Below are positions 50,929-60,565 of a DNA stretch of 64,000 nucleotides, one piece after another (positions within the stretch are counted from its first letter, which is position 1; every line of letters begins with the position of its first letter). Below the pieces are notes generated by a model. That model made no database searches and was not told the origin of the DNA. It was given only the letters and a program-made list of their open reading frames with translations. A program made the position numbers and the translations under genes. Location of the stretch: NCBI GenBank assembly GCA_963765705.1, contig CAVXXJ010000001.1:310001-374000 (forward strand). Reading direction: 5' to 3'. The stretch is from Gaiellasilicea sp963765705. GTDB lineage: Bacteria; Actinomycetota; Thermoleophilia; Gaiellales; Gaiellaceae.

Positions 50929-51326
50929 AGCTCCTCGTCGGGCGGCGGCTCGTCCTCGGCCAACCGGCGCTGCAGCACCGCCCGCGAGAGGACGCCGACG
51001 AGCCGCCCGTCCTCGAGCACCGGGACGCGGTCGAGATCCTGCTCCTCGAGGAAGCGGAACGCCTCGTCGAGCGGCAGGTCTGAGCCGATCGTGTTCAGCG
51101 GCACCTCCGCGATCTCCCGCAGTTTCGTGGCGCGCGGGTCGCGGCCTGCGGCGACGACCTCGCGCACGAGCGTCTTCCTCGTGACGACGCCGAGCAGCCG
51201 GCCGTTGTCGCTGACGAAGACGGCGCGCACTTCCGGCCGGCTCAGCGCCTCCCCCGCCTCCTGCGCGCTCACGTCTCCCTCGAGCATCGGCGGGTCGGAG
51301 ACCATCGCGTCCTTGGCAACGTCCAT
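50925..51326 (-). CDS. CBS-domain pair protein
   Basis: 133 residues from ATG 51326 (MDVAKDAMVSDPPMLEGDVS). Two CBS units (MVSDPPMLEGDVSAQEAGEAL..AVFVSDNGRLLGVVTRKTLV; PLNTIGSDLPLDEAFRFLEEQDLDRVPVLEDGRLVGVLSRAVL), together one adenine-nucleotide-sensing Bateman module. No fused effector domain. Located 7 bp downstream of the glutamate dehydrogenase gene on the same strand, so it may modulate or simply be cotranscribed with it. Confidence 0.92.
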   Translation of the reverse strand: MDVAKDAMVSDPPMLEGDVSAQEAGEALSRPEVRAVFVSDNGRLLGVVTRKTLVREVVAAGRDPRATKLREIAEVPLNTIGSDLPLDEAFRFLEEQDLDRVPVLEDGRLVGVLSRAVLQRRLAEDEPPPDEEL

Positions 51327-51333
51327 CGTCGGA

Positions 51334-52620
<1,287 letters not shown>

Positions 52621-52768
52621 CGCGGCAGTGTAGTGACGACTGAAAGCGTCGCGACAACCTCACAAGACGGCTCAAACGAATCCGTGCGAGGCCGGGAGCC
52701 CGAAGCGACGCCTTCAGGGGTCTTGGCGATGACCGGGCTTCGCCCGGTCATCTGCCGGAAAGAGACAG

Positions 52769-52852
52769 TACCGGGGGCGGGAGTCGAACCCGCAAGGCCG
52801 CGAAGCCGGCCGATTTTAAGTCGGCTGCGTCTACCAGTTCCGCCACCCCGGC
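52769..52852 (-). tRNA. tRNA-Leu (TAA)
   Basis: Starts GCCGGGGTGGCGGAACTGG. Anticodon stem-loop GCCGA-CTTAAAA-TCGGC gives anticodon TAA; a long variable arm (CGGCTTCGCGGCCTT region) marks class II; T-arm GCGGGTTCGACTCCCGC; acceptor closes as CCCCGGT-A. CCA not encoded. Confidence 0.95.
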
Positions 52853-52877
52853 CGGGGCCGGCGGCTCGAGGAGCCGC

Positions 52878-53594
52878 CTACTGTGTGCCGGGGGCTAAGT
52901 TCTCGCGCGGGACCCGCTCGGGGCCCAGGTAGCGATGTGCCTCGACGAAGGCGGAGAACGCGCCCTCGTCGAACGTCTTGCAGGTGCCGAGCCAGCCGCG
53001 GCCGCGATCGCGGGTCCCGGTGGATGCGTCGGGTGCGGTCCAGGCGGAGAGCGTGATCTTGTCCTGGTTCGTGGCCAGAGGCGCGATGATCAGGCCGTTC
53101 GGGTCGCTGAGGTCGTTGAACCAGGCCTGCAGCTTGTCGAACTCGGCTTCGGGCACGTCGGGGCCGTAGTGGATCACGACGCCGCCGTGCTCGAGGTTGT
53201 GCGTGGACTTGACGAGCGGGACCGGCTCGTCCGGCCCGTACAGGCCCCAGACAGCCCATTCCTGGTAGTGCGGCCCGCTCGTCGGCGGCGAGGAGTTCCA
53301 CTTCGGCTTCGTCGTCTCCGTGGGAACATCCGAGTGGTCGGACTTGTTCGGCAGGGCCGGGAAGCTCTGCAGCGTGCAGCCGGCGCTCTCGAGCGCGTCC
53401 TGCTCTCCACTCTCGCCACCAGCGGTGAGAAAGATGATCGCCAGCACGATCACGAGCGCCACGACTCCAGAGCCGGCGATCATCGCGAGGAGACGGCGCT
53501 GCCGTGCAGTTGCCGCCGGATCGGCCGGCGTCGAGCGCCGCTGCGGTGCCTGCGGGCGCTTGGGAGGGTTGGGGGCGCGGTCTTTCCTGGCCAT
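52878..53594 (-). CDS. DUF3105 membrane-anchored protein
   Basis: 238 residues from ATG 53594 (MARKDRAPNPPKRPQAPQRR). A short Pro/Arg-rich cytoplasmic tail, one TM helix (LLAMIAGSGVVALVIVLAIIFLTAGG, about 37-62), then the DUF3105 domain with its conserved core NSSPPTSGPHYQEWAVWGLYG and NLEHGGVVIHYGPDVP (His-rich, likely metal site). Extracytoplasmic domain of unknown function, common in actinobacteria and other Gram-positives. Confidence 0.92.
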   Translation of the reverse strand: MARKDRAPNPPKRPQAPQRRSTPADPAATARQRRLLAMIAGSGVVALVIVLAIIFLTAGGESGEQDALESAGCTLQSFPALPNKSDHSDVPTETTKPKWNSSPPTSGPHYQEWAVWGLYGPDEPVPLVKSTHNLEHGGVVIHYGPDVPEAEFDKLQAWFNDLSDPNGLIIAPLATNQDKITLSAWTAPDASTGTRDRGRGWLGTCKTFDEGAFSAFVEAHRYLGPERVPRENLAPGTQ

Positions 53595-53666
53595 CGGCGA
53601 AGGATCGTAGCCATTCGTAGCCACGTGAGGTGTCGTCCGACGCGATCTCTAACGTTCGTCGGCCCG

Positions 53667-54860
53667 ATGGTCATCATCTCCCTCATCCTCGGTCTCGCAA
53701 TCGGAAGCGCCTGCGCGTGGCTGGTCTCGCGCAGCCGCGCGACGCAGCTCGAAACCGAGCTCGCGCTCGTGCGCCAGGCAGGCGACGAGCGGGCGACCGT
53801 CGTCGCGGAAGCCCGCGATGCTTTCCGGGCGCTGTCCTCGGAGGCGCTCCAGCAGACCACGTCGTCCTTCCTCGAGGTTGCGAAGACGCAGATCAGCGGC
53901 CACGTGGCGCCGCTGAAGGACTCGCTGGAGCGGATGGACCGCCAGATGAGCGGGATGGAGAAGGTCCGGCAGGAAGCGTATGGCGCCGTCACGCAGCACC
54001 TCACGACGCTCGCAACGACGCACGAACGCCTGCGACTCGAGACCGGAAACCTGGTCAAGGCCCTCCGCACACCACACGTCCGCGGGCGCTGGGGAGAGGT
54101 ACAGCTGCGAAACGTCGTCGAGGCGGCAGGGATGCTGCCGCACTGCGATTTTCAGGAGCAGGCCTCCACGCGGGACACCGAAGGCTCGTTGCTCCGCCCC
54201 GACCTCGTGGTCAGGATTCCTGGGGGGAAGCAAGTCGTGGTCGACGCGAAGGCGCCACTCGCCGCGTACCTCGACGCCTGCGAGTGCGAGGACGACGACC
54301 AGCGGGTCGTGCATCTCGAGAACCATGCGCGCCAGGTGCGCGATCACCTCGGCAAGCTGGCCGCCAAGTCCTACTGGCGGCAGTTCGAGCCGTCGCCGGA
54401 CTTCGTGATCATGTTCGTGCCCGACGAGACCTTCATCCGGGTCGCCCAGGAGCATGACGCGATGCTGAGCGAGGACGGCTGGAAGCTCGGTGTGATCCTC
54501 GCCTCACCGTCGACGCTCTTCACGTTGCTGCGAACCGTTGCGGCGACGTGGCAACAGGAGACCGTCGCGCAGAGCGCGCGCGAGGTGCACGAACTCGGGC
54601 GTGAGCTGTACGGCCGGATCGCGAAGATGGCGAAGCATCTGGGAGACGCCGGCAAGGCACTCGACAACGCCGTCGCGCACTACAACTCCGCTGTCGGCTC
54701 GCTCGAAACCCGGGTGCTGGTCCAGGCGCGGCGCTTCGAGCAGCACGGCATCGAGGGCGACCTTCCCTCGCCACAGCCCATCGAGCGGCAGGCACGTCCG
54801 CTCCAGGCTCCCGAGCTCGTCGAGCCCGGCGAGCAGCTCCGCGCGATCGACGCCGCCTAG
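53667..54860 (+). CDS. rmuC: DNA recombination protein RmuC
   Basis: 397 residues from ATG 53667. N-terminal TM anchor (MVIISLILGLAIGSACAWLV), a coiled-coil region (30-130), then the RmuC endonuclease-like core: VRGRWGEVQLRNVVEAAGM, RPDLVVRIPGGKQVVVDAKAPLAAY (PD-(D/E)xK-like DAK), FVIMFVPDE and ILASPSTLFTLLRTVAATWQQE. RmuC limits inversions at short repeats in E. coli. Shares CTAG stop with the convergent eRF1-like gene. Confidence 0.95.
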   Translation: MVIISLILGLAIGSACAWLVSRSRATQLETELALVRQAGDERATVVAEARDAFRALSSEALQQTTSSFLEVAKTQISGHVAPLKDSLERMDRQMSGMEKVRQEAYGAVTQHLTTLATTHERLRLETGNLVKALRTPHVRGRWGEVQLRNVVEAAGMLPHCDFQEQASTRDTEGSLLRPDLVVRIPGGKQVVVDAKAPLAAYLDACECEDDDQRVVHLENHARQVRDHLGKLAAKSYWRQFEPSPDFVIMFVPDETFIRVAQEHDAMLSEDGWKLGVILASPSTLFTLLRTVAATWQQETVAQSAREVHELGRELYGRIAKMAKHLGDAGKALDNAVAHYNSAVGSLETRVLVQARRFEQHGIEGDLPSPQPIERQARPLQAPELVEPGEQLRAIDAA

Positions 54861-56002
54861 AAACGCAGGCTGGCGCCGATCCCGTCGACGGGATCCAGGT
54901 CCCTGCGGTGCTCGACCGCGAGCACGTCGCCGCCGTGGGTGAGCGTGAGCCGGACGGCGAGATCGAGCCCGTCGTCGCGAGACTCCATCGACGTCCCGTC
55001 CAGCGGACAGGTGATCGCATCGAGCGCCGCCCGTCCGCACGCGGGGCAGCGGAACGCGTCCTTCTGCACGCCCTCGGCGTAGAGCAGTAGCTCGACCCGG
55101 CCGTCCGAGGCCGCCTCGAGCGTCGCGGCCCAACCCGAAGCTCCGCGCGCTCCCTTGCCCGTCTCCTCGCGCCACCGCTCGATCGCGTCGCTCTCGCGGC
55201 CGGCACGCCACTGCTCCAGCCAGGGAACGACCACGTCGTACAGATCGCTGTCGGAGGCGTGTGCCTCGGCGGTCGTCCAGCCGATCACCGCATCGGCGAC
55301 GTCCGACGGGAGCGTCTCCGCGAACTCGGCGCGGGTCTCGTCGCCACACACGACCACGATGCGCGGCCGGCCGAGCCGGCGGAACCGCGCTTCCAGCTCC
55401 TCGGCCACGGCCCGGTAGTGCTCCTGCGCGAGATTCTCGATGTGGCGCTGGAACCGGGACTGCGACCAGCCGCCCTGATCGTGCTTGCCCGGCGCCTCCT
55501 CCGTCCGGTCAGCAATTGGCTCCAGGCGTCCGTTCCGAAGCGCGAGCACGCGTCCTCGCTCGCGGCCGACGACAGCAACGAGCGCGCCGTGTCCACGCCC
55601 GAGCAACGGCACGAGCGGAGCGAGCAGGAAATCGTTGGCGACGCGCGCCGTGTCGGGCACCGGCCCCGGCAGCGCGAGCACGCTCCAGACGTTGTCCGGG
55701 CCGTCTGCGAACACGGCGAGACCGTGCGCGCCGTCCCGGTCGAACTCGCCGTCGAAGAACTGCCCGAGGCGCTCGAAGTCGGCTTTCAACCCGCTGCGCA
55801 CCTCGTGGGGCAGGTCGGTCCGTGTCGCGCCGTGCGACTTCGCCGCCCGGTCGAGCAGCGAGTGCACGCGCGTCGCCGTGTCGCCGGCGGTCGGCACGCG
55901 GCTTGGATCAAGGTCGAGGTACAGGCTGATCGCGCAGCCGTTCTCGGCCCGGAACGCCGCAAGCTCACGCAATCCGTCGAGGCTGACCATCGTCGTCGTC
56001 AT
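54857..56002 (-). CDS. Archaeo-eukaryotic release-factor-like protein (baeRF/Vms1-like)
   Basis: 381 residues from ATG 56002 (MTTTMVSLDGLRELAAF). The domain order is that of eRF1-like proteins: N-terminal AISLYLDLDPSRVPTAGD, central domain with HDQGGWSQSRFQRHIENLAQEHYRAVAEEL, then VVVCGDETRAEFAETL and a C-terminal zinc-ribbon (CPACGRAALDAITCPLDG). GGWSQ.RF sits where eRF1 has GGQ and Vms1-like factors have a Gln, the residue used to free peptidyl-tRNA. Likely a ribosome-rescue or peptidyl-tRNA hydrolase factor. Confidence 0.85.
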   Translation of the reverse strand: MTTTMVSLDGLRELAAFRAENGCAISLYLDLDPSRVPTAGDTATRVHSLLDRAAKSHGATRTDLPHEVRSGLKADFERLGQFFDGEFDRDGAHGLAVFADGPDNVWSVLALPGPVPDTARVANDFLLAPLVPLLGRGHGALVAVVGRERGRVLALRNGRLEPIADRTEEAPGKHDQGGWSQSRFQRHIENLAQEHYRAVAEELEARFRRLGRPRIVVVCGDETRAEFAETLPSDVADAVIGWTTAEAHASDSDLYDVVVPWLEQWRAGRESDAIERWREETGKGARGASGWAATLEAASDGRVELLLYAEGVQKDAFRCPACGRAALDAITCPLDGTSMESRDDGLDLAVRLTLTHGGDVLAVEHRRDLDPVDGIGASLRF

Positions 56003-56131
56003 CTCCGCCTTTTCTGCTTGACCGAGCCGGATTCTAAGCCTCCCCCAAACGCGCACGCGGAACACCTCGGTGCTCCGATTCGTTCTCTATTGTGAGGGCG
56101 CAGACGCCCACCGACAGGAAGAGGAAAGACA

Positions 56132-57115
56132 GTGAGCGACGTTCGTGACGTGATCATCATCGGCGGCGGCCCGGCCGGGTACACGGCCGCGCTCTACGCC
56201 GCGCGCGCCAACATGAGCCCGCTCGTGATCGAGGGGTTCAACTGGGGCGGCCAGCTGATGATCACCAGCGACGTCGAGAACTACCCCGGCTACGTCGACG
56301 GGATCATGGGGCCGGAGATGATGACCGAGTTCCGCGCTCAGGCGGCCCGGTTCGGCGCCGAGTTCCTGACCGACGACGTCACCCGCGTCGATCTCTCCGA
56401 GCGCCCGTTCAAGGTCTACGTCGGCGACGACGAGTACACCGCACGCACGGTGATCGTCGCCACGGGGGCAACCGCCCGTCAGCTCGGGCTCCAGTCGGAG
56501 CGCGACCTCCACGGACGGGGCGTCACCTACTGCGCCACGTGCGACGCCGCGTTCTACCGCGACCGCGAGGTCGTCGTCGTCGGCGGCGGCGACTCCGCGA
56601 TGGAGGAGGCGCTCTTCCTGACCAAGTTCGCCTCCAAGGTGACGATCGTGCACCGGCGCGACGAGTTCCGCGCCTCGCAGATCATGATCGACCGCGCCCG
56701 CAGCCACGAGAAGATCGAGATCCTCACGCCATACGTCGTCGAGGAAGTTCTGGGCGTCGAGGGCGGGAAGCTCACGGGCGTTCGGCTCCGCCACCTCGAG
56801 ACCGATGAGACGCACGACTACCCGACCGACGGCCTCTTCGTCGCGATCGGCCACGACCCGACGACCAAGCTCTTCCTGGACACGCTCGACCACGACGAGA
56901 ACGGCTACCTGGTCACGAAGGGCAAGACGACCGAGACGAACGTCCCGGGCGTGTTCGCCGCCGGCGACGTTCAGGATCACATCTACCGCCAGGCCGTCAC
57001 CGCCGCCGGCTCCGGCTGCGCGGCGGCACTCGATGCCGAGCGGTTTCTCGCCGAGGCTGCAGGCCATCCCGAGGCCGCGCTGACCGCTCCGCGCGAGCAC
57101 ACCGCGCCCGCGTAA
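56132..57115 (+). CDS. trxB: Thioredoxin reductase
   Basis: 327 residues, GTG start behind GAGGAAAG. FAD motif VIIIGGGPAGYTAALYAARA, redox pair in YCATCDAAFY (CATC), NADPH motif VVVVGGGDSAMEEALFLTKFASKVTIVHRR and the C-terminal FAD motif VPGVFAAGDVQDHIYRQAVTAAGSGCAAA. Reduces thioredoxin with NADPH in the cytosol. No trxA adjacent in the window. Confidence 0.96.
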   Translation: MSDVRDVIIIGGGPAGYTAALYAARANMSPLVIEGFNWGGQLMITSDVENYPGYVDGIMGPEMMTEFRAQAARFGAEFLTDDVTRVDLSERPFKVYVGDDEYTARTVIVATGATARQLGLQSERDLHGRGVTYCATCDAAFYRDREVVVVGGGDSAMEEALFLTKFASKVTIVHRRDEFRASQIMIDRARSHEKIEILTPYVVEEVLGVEGGKLTGVRLRHLETDETHDYPTDGLFVAIGHDPTTKLFLDTLDHDENGYLVTKGKTTETNVPGVFAAGDVQDHIYRQAVTAAGSGCAAALDAERFLAEAAGHPEAALTAPREHTAPA

Positions 57116-57147
57116 CACCGGCCGACGCGGCCGCTACCCTCGGGCCG

Positions 57148-58065
57148 GTGAGCCCTGCTGCGCGCTGGATCGACCTGCTCGACCCGTCACGTGAAGAGCT
57201 GCTCGCGGAGGCACCGGTCCACCTTCACTCCCGGGCGCTCGAGCGGCTCGTCGCGCAGCCGCGCTCGGACCAGGAGCCACGGCCGACGATGGAGCCGCAC
57301 GGCGACTACGTGTTCGGCGTTCTTCTGGCCCCGGTCGCCGTGCCCGAGGACGACCGCGTCTTCTACCAGGAGATCGACCTCGTCCTCACGCCCGAGGTGA
57401 CGATCACCGTCCGGAAGACACCGCCGGGCGAGCAGCCTTTCGACGTCTCCGAGCTCGAGCAGGCGTGCGACGCGCACGGCAGCCCCACCTCGGGCGTGAT
57501 CGCGTACTACCTCGTCGACGAGATCGCGGAGCGCTATCTCGGCGTCATCGACTTGCTCGACACCGAGATCGACGAGCTCGAGAATGGCATCGAGGACTGG
57601 CCCAGCGAGCAGATTCGCAGACGCCTGTCCGACCTCAGGCGCGCCGTGCTCCAGATCCGCCGAACGCTCACGCCGACCCGCGACGCCGTCCGCCGCATTG
57701 TCGACGGCCGGGTGGACGTCGGCGAGGACGGGGTGTTCGACCGCGCGCTCGAGCTCGACTTCGCAGAGGCTTCCGACCGCTTCCTGCGCGCGACGGAGAC
57801 GCTCGACGTCTCCCGCGACCTGATCGCCTCCGCCCGCGACTATCACCAGTCCAAGATCGGCCAGGAGCAGAACGAGGTCGTGAAGCGTCTCGCCGTGATC
57901 GCATCGCTGCTGCTCTTCCCGACGTTCCTCGTCGGCGTCTACGGCCAGAACTTCGATCACCTGCCCGAGCTCCACTGGCAGCACGGCTACGCGTTCTCCT
58001 GGGCCGTGATCGTGCTGACGACATTGGCTCAGCTCGCGTTCTTCCGCTGGAAGAAGTGGATCTGA
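57148..58065 (+). CDS. CorA-family divalent cation transporter with GQN in place of GMN
   Basis: 305 residues. Large N-terminal cytoplasmic domain, long helix (IDLLDTEIDELENGIEDW..IRRRLSDLRRAVLQIRRTLTPTRDAV), then TM1 (VVKRLAVIASLLLFPTFLVGVYGQNFDHLPELHW) and TM2 (AFSWAVIVLTTLAQLAFFRW) with a short basic end. The signature after TM1 should be YGMN but here reads YGQN, a change in the selectivity loop. Pentameric Mg or Co/Ni channel by family; ion preference uncertain because of the substitution. GTG start. Confidence 0.9.
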   Translation: MSPAARWIDLLDPSREELLAEAPVHLHSRALERLVAQPRSDQEPRPTMEPHGDYVFGVLLAPVAVPEDDRVFYQEIDLVLTPEVTITVRKTPPGEQPFDVSELEQACDAHGSPTSGVIAYYLVDEIAERYLGVIDLLDTEIDELENGIEDWPSEQIRRRLSDLRRAVLQIRRTLTPTRDAVRRIVDGRVDVGEDGVFDRALELDFAEASDRFLRATETLDVSRDLIASARDYHQSKIGQEQNEVVKRLAVIASLLLFPTFLVGVYGQNFDHLPELHWQHGYAFSWAVIVLTTLAQLAFFRWKKWI

Positions 58066-58069
58066 GGCG

Positions 58070-58468
58070 ATGACGCTCGAGCTCTACATGGTCGGCGTGA
58101 TCGTCGAGGACATGGCCCGTGCGGCGCAGTTCTACCGGCGGCTCGGCGTCGACGTCCCGGACGGCGCGGAGCGCGACGAGCACGTCGAGGTCGCCATGAG
58201 CGGGCTGACGTTCTTCCTCAGCACCAAGGGGGCCAATGCCAGGTGGGACCCGGCCAGAACAGACGGGTCCGGCGGCTACCGGATCGTGCTCGAGTTCTAC
58301 CTGGAGAGCCCCGCCGCCCTCGATGCCAAGTACGAGGAGCTGACCGGCTTCGGCTACGCCGGGCATTGCGCGCCGTACGACGTCACCCCGACGCTTCGCT
58401 TCGCGATGGTCGACGATCCGGACGGCAACACCATCCTGCTCTCGGCCTCGGTCGGCCACGACCAGTGA
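58070..58468 (+). CDS. Single-domain VOC protein
   Basis: 132 residues, starts 5 bp after the CorA gene. VOC pattern LYMVGVIVEDMARAAQFYRRLGVDVPDG, VEVAMSGLTFFLSTKGA, YRIVLEFYLESPAALDAKYEELTGFGYAGHCAPYDV and RFAMVDDPDGNTILLSA. Only part of a metal triad is visible. Probably cotranscribed with corA. Confidence 0.87.
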   Translation: MTLELYMVGVIVEDMARAAQFYRRLGVDVPDGAERDEHVEVAMSGLTFFLSTKGANARWDPARTDGSGGYRIVLEFYLESPAALDAKYEELTGFGYAGHCAPYDVTPTLRFAMVDDPDGNTILLSASVGHDQ

Positions 58469-58513
58469 GCCCAGCTCAGCTGACTCGCTGACCCTCGTCG
58501 CTACGCTGGATCG

Positions 58514-58966
58514 ATGCCGTTCTTCATCTGCCCGAACTGCAAGAATCGCTCGCTCGATCACGATGGCCGCCAGGGTCTCCTGCGACAGGCCGTCTCGTGC
58601 GAGCGGTGCGGCTTCGGCTTCCTCTTCGAGCTCCTCGACGACTACTACCCGTCGCCGAACACCGGCCTCGTGGCCTGCGACCACGGCGGGCGCATCCTCG
58701 CTGTCGGCCGTGGCGTCTTCGAGCTGACGGGCTATCGCGAGGGGGACGTGATGGGCAAGGACATCGTCGAGGCCTTCGGGCTCGCCGGCTTCGAGGAGGG
58801 CAGGAGCCCGGTCGCGCTGGCACTCGAGTGGGGCGTGCGGCGACTGGGCGAGAAGGTCGACCTCCGGTCGCGCGCGGGCCAGATCAAGCCCGTCACCGCG
58901 GACGTGTTCCCGGCCTATGACGACGACGGCGGCGTGCTCGTCGCGCTATCCCCCCGCGCAAGATGA
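58514..58966 (+). CDS. Zinc-ribbon plus PAS domain protein
   Basis: 150 residues. N-terminal CPNC...VSCERCGFG (CxxC-x21-CxxC, residues 6-33) is a zinc ribbon; residues about 45-145 form a PAS fold (NTGLVACDHGGRILAVGRGVFELTGYREGDVMGKDIVEAFGLAG...VTADVFPAYDDDGGVLVALSPR). No output domain. Could be a free sensor or an adaptor that docks on another signalling protein. Architecture not one I recognise as a named family. Confidence 0.8.
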   Translation: MPFFICPNCKNRSLDHDGRQGLLRQAVSCERCGFGFLFELLDDYYPSPNTGLVACDHGGRILAVGRGVFELTGYREGDVMGKDIVEAFGLAGFEEGRSPVALALEWGVRRLGEKVDLRSRAGQIKPVTADVFPAYDDDGGVLVALSPRAR

Positions 58967-59007
58967 GCACCCGCAGAGGCGGGCGCTCATCGCGCAAAGA
59001 TCCCTAG

Positions 59008-59025
59008 GGGCCGCCTTCGGCGTCC
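59008..59025. terminator. Possible bidirectional terminator between the PAS and GDSL genes
   Basis: GGGGCCGCC-TTC-GGCGTCCC hairpin (interrupted stem) in the gap between converging genes. No T-run; low confidence. Confidence 0.35.
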
Positions 59026-59035
59026 CAGAGTCAGC

Positions 59036-59842
59036 TCACTGGACGAACGCCGCTGCCTGGCCCCACGTCACGGCGGCGAGCTTCGCCTGCCCGTTGACGG
59101 ATGGGTGGAAGTAGTCGCGCGTCGTCACGTCGCTACGGACGAACGGCGTGTTGAAGACGGCATTCGAGTCGAAGCGGCACTGCGTGTACGCCGCACAGAC
59201 CTGAGCCAGCTGCGTGTTGTAGTCGATGTTCCGCTGGCGCACGCGCGCGCGTCTCGCGACGTCGGCCGGCAGGTTCGAGAACGGCCAGGCGAGCATCGAC
59301 TGGCAGAGGCCGGCGATCGCCCAGACCGCGTTGGCGCCCAGGTCGTACCGGTAGAGCGCGAACAGCTGGTAGATGTCGGGGATGCTCGAGACGAAGACCC
59401 TCGAGGTGGGCAAGCTCGTGTTGAGCGACGCCAGCGCCTGCTCGAACTGGGCGCGGAACGTCGCCACGGGCGTCATGGCCGCCTCGCTCGACGCGCAGAC
59501 GTCGTTTGCTCCCATCAGGATCGTCACGTACTCGGCGCGGCGTCCGATCACGCCCTGCACCTGGCCGTAGAGGTCGGCCATGTCCGCGCCGGTGACGGCG
59601 TGGTTGTACGTGCGGGAGCCGATGCCGGGGTTCGCTGCCTGGATGCGGCGGTAGTGCGAGTAGCTCGAGGTTCCGGTCGACCAGGAAGCGGACGGGCAGT
59701 CGACGTACGGGAACCAGCAGTCGTTGAACGCGCGGGTGATCGAGTCACCGGTGGACGCGATCGAGTTCGGATACGCGCCGTGGGCGGACGCCGTCAGCGT
59801 CAGGCCCATTACGGCAGCGAGCAGAGCTAGCCGGAGCTTCAT
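59036..59842 (-). CDS. Secreted SGNH/GDSL hydrolase
   Basis: 268 residues. Signal peptide MKLRLALLAAVMGLTLTASAHGA. SGNH blocks: block I IASTGDSITRA (catalytic Ser), Gly in block II (ITGADMADL), block III MGANDVC (Asn), block V DYFHPSVNGQAKLA (Asp-His). Full family length. Extracellular lipase/esterase, possibly on phospholipid; Cys content (six or more) suggests disulfides. Confidence 0.95.
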   Translation of the reverse strand: MKLRLALLAAVMGLTLTASAHGAYPNSIASTGDSITRAFNDCWFPYVDCPSASWSTGTSSYSHYRRIQAANPGIGSRTYNHAVTGADMADLYGQVQGVIGRRAEYVTILMGANDVCASSEAAMTPVATFRAQFEQALASLNTSLPTSRVFVSSIPDIYQLFALYRYDLGANAVWAIAGLCQSMLAWPFSNLPADVARRARVRQRNIDYNTQLAQVCAAYTQCRFDSNAVFNTPFVRSDVTTRDYFHPSVNGQAKLAAVTWGQAAAFVQ

Positions 59843-59851
59843 ACGTCCCTC

Positions 59852-60565
59852 CTAGGTTGACGGCGTGCCGATCCTCCCATCCTCCGCCGGCTCTGTCCAG
59901 ACCCGCGCCGAGGGGCAGAGGTCGTTCAACACACACTCCTCGCAGAGCGGCCGCCGCGCGTCGCAGATCCGCCGTCCGTGCCAGATCAGCAGGTGCGGGA
60001 AGCGACCCCAGTCCGCGCGCGGGACGAGCTTCGCGAGGTCGCGCTCGATCTTGACCGGGTCCTCCTGTCTCGTCAGCCCCAACCGCTGCGAGAGCCGGCG
60101 AACGTGCGTGTCGACGACGACGCCCTGGGGGTTGCCGAGCTCGGCGGCGACCACGTTGGCCGTCTTGCGCGCCACGCCCGGGAGCATCAGCAGCTCGGGG
60201 ATCGTGCGCGGCACTCGGCCGTCGAACTCCTCCAGGAGCACTCGCATCGTCCCGCGCACGGACTTCGCCTTCTGGCGAAAGAAGCCGGTCGCGTAGATGT
60301 CGCGCTCGAGCTCCTCCTGCTCGACGGCGAGGTAGTCCTCGGGTCGCCGGTACTTCTCGAACAGGTGCTCCGTGACCCGGTTCACGTTCACGTCTGTTGT
60401 CTGTGCCGACAACATCACGGAGACGAGCAACTCGAGCTCGTTGCGGAAGGTCAGGGCGATCCGCGCGTCCGCGTGCTCGACTGCGAGCCGCTCGATGATC
60501 GGCCGGATCCGGTCGCGCCTCCGCCCGACCGCGCGACGTGCCTCTTGGACGAAGCTACGAGGCAA
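59852..60565 (-). CDS. nth: Endonuclease III (DNA glycosylase/AP lyase)
   Basis: About 237 residues from TTG at 60565, which overlaps the end of the phosphoesterase gene; the frame runs further upstream but only as its shadow. Signatures: LLVSVMLSAQTTDVNVNRVTEHL, helix-hairpin-helix LPGVARKTANVVAAELG with catalytic Lys, Asp in VVVDTHVRRLSQRLGL, and the iron-sulfur cluster C-X6-C-X2-C-X5-C (CDARRPLCEECVLNDLC). Excises oxidised pyrimidines. Confidence 0.95.
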   Translation of the reverse strand: MPRSFVQEARRAVGRRRDRIRPIIERLAVEHADARIALTFRNELELLVSVMLSAQTTDVNVNRVTEHLFEKYRRPEDYLAVEQEELERDIYATGFFRQKAKSVRGTMRVLLEEFDGRVPRTIPELLMLPGVARKTANVVAAELGNPQGVVVDTHVRRLSQRLGLTRQEDPVKIERDLAKLVPRADWGRFPHLLIWHGRRICDARRPLCEECVLNDLCPSARVWTEPAEDGRIGTPST

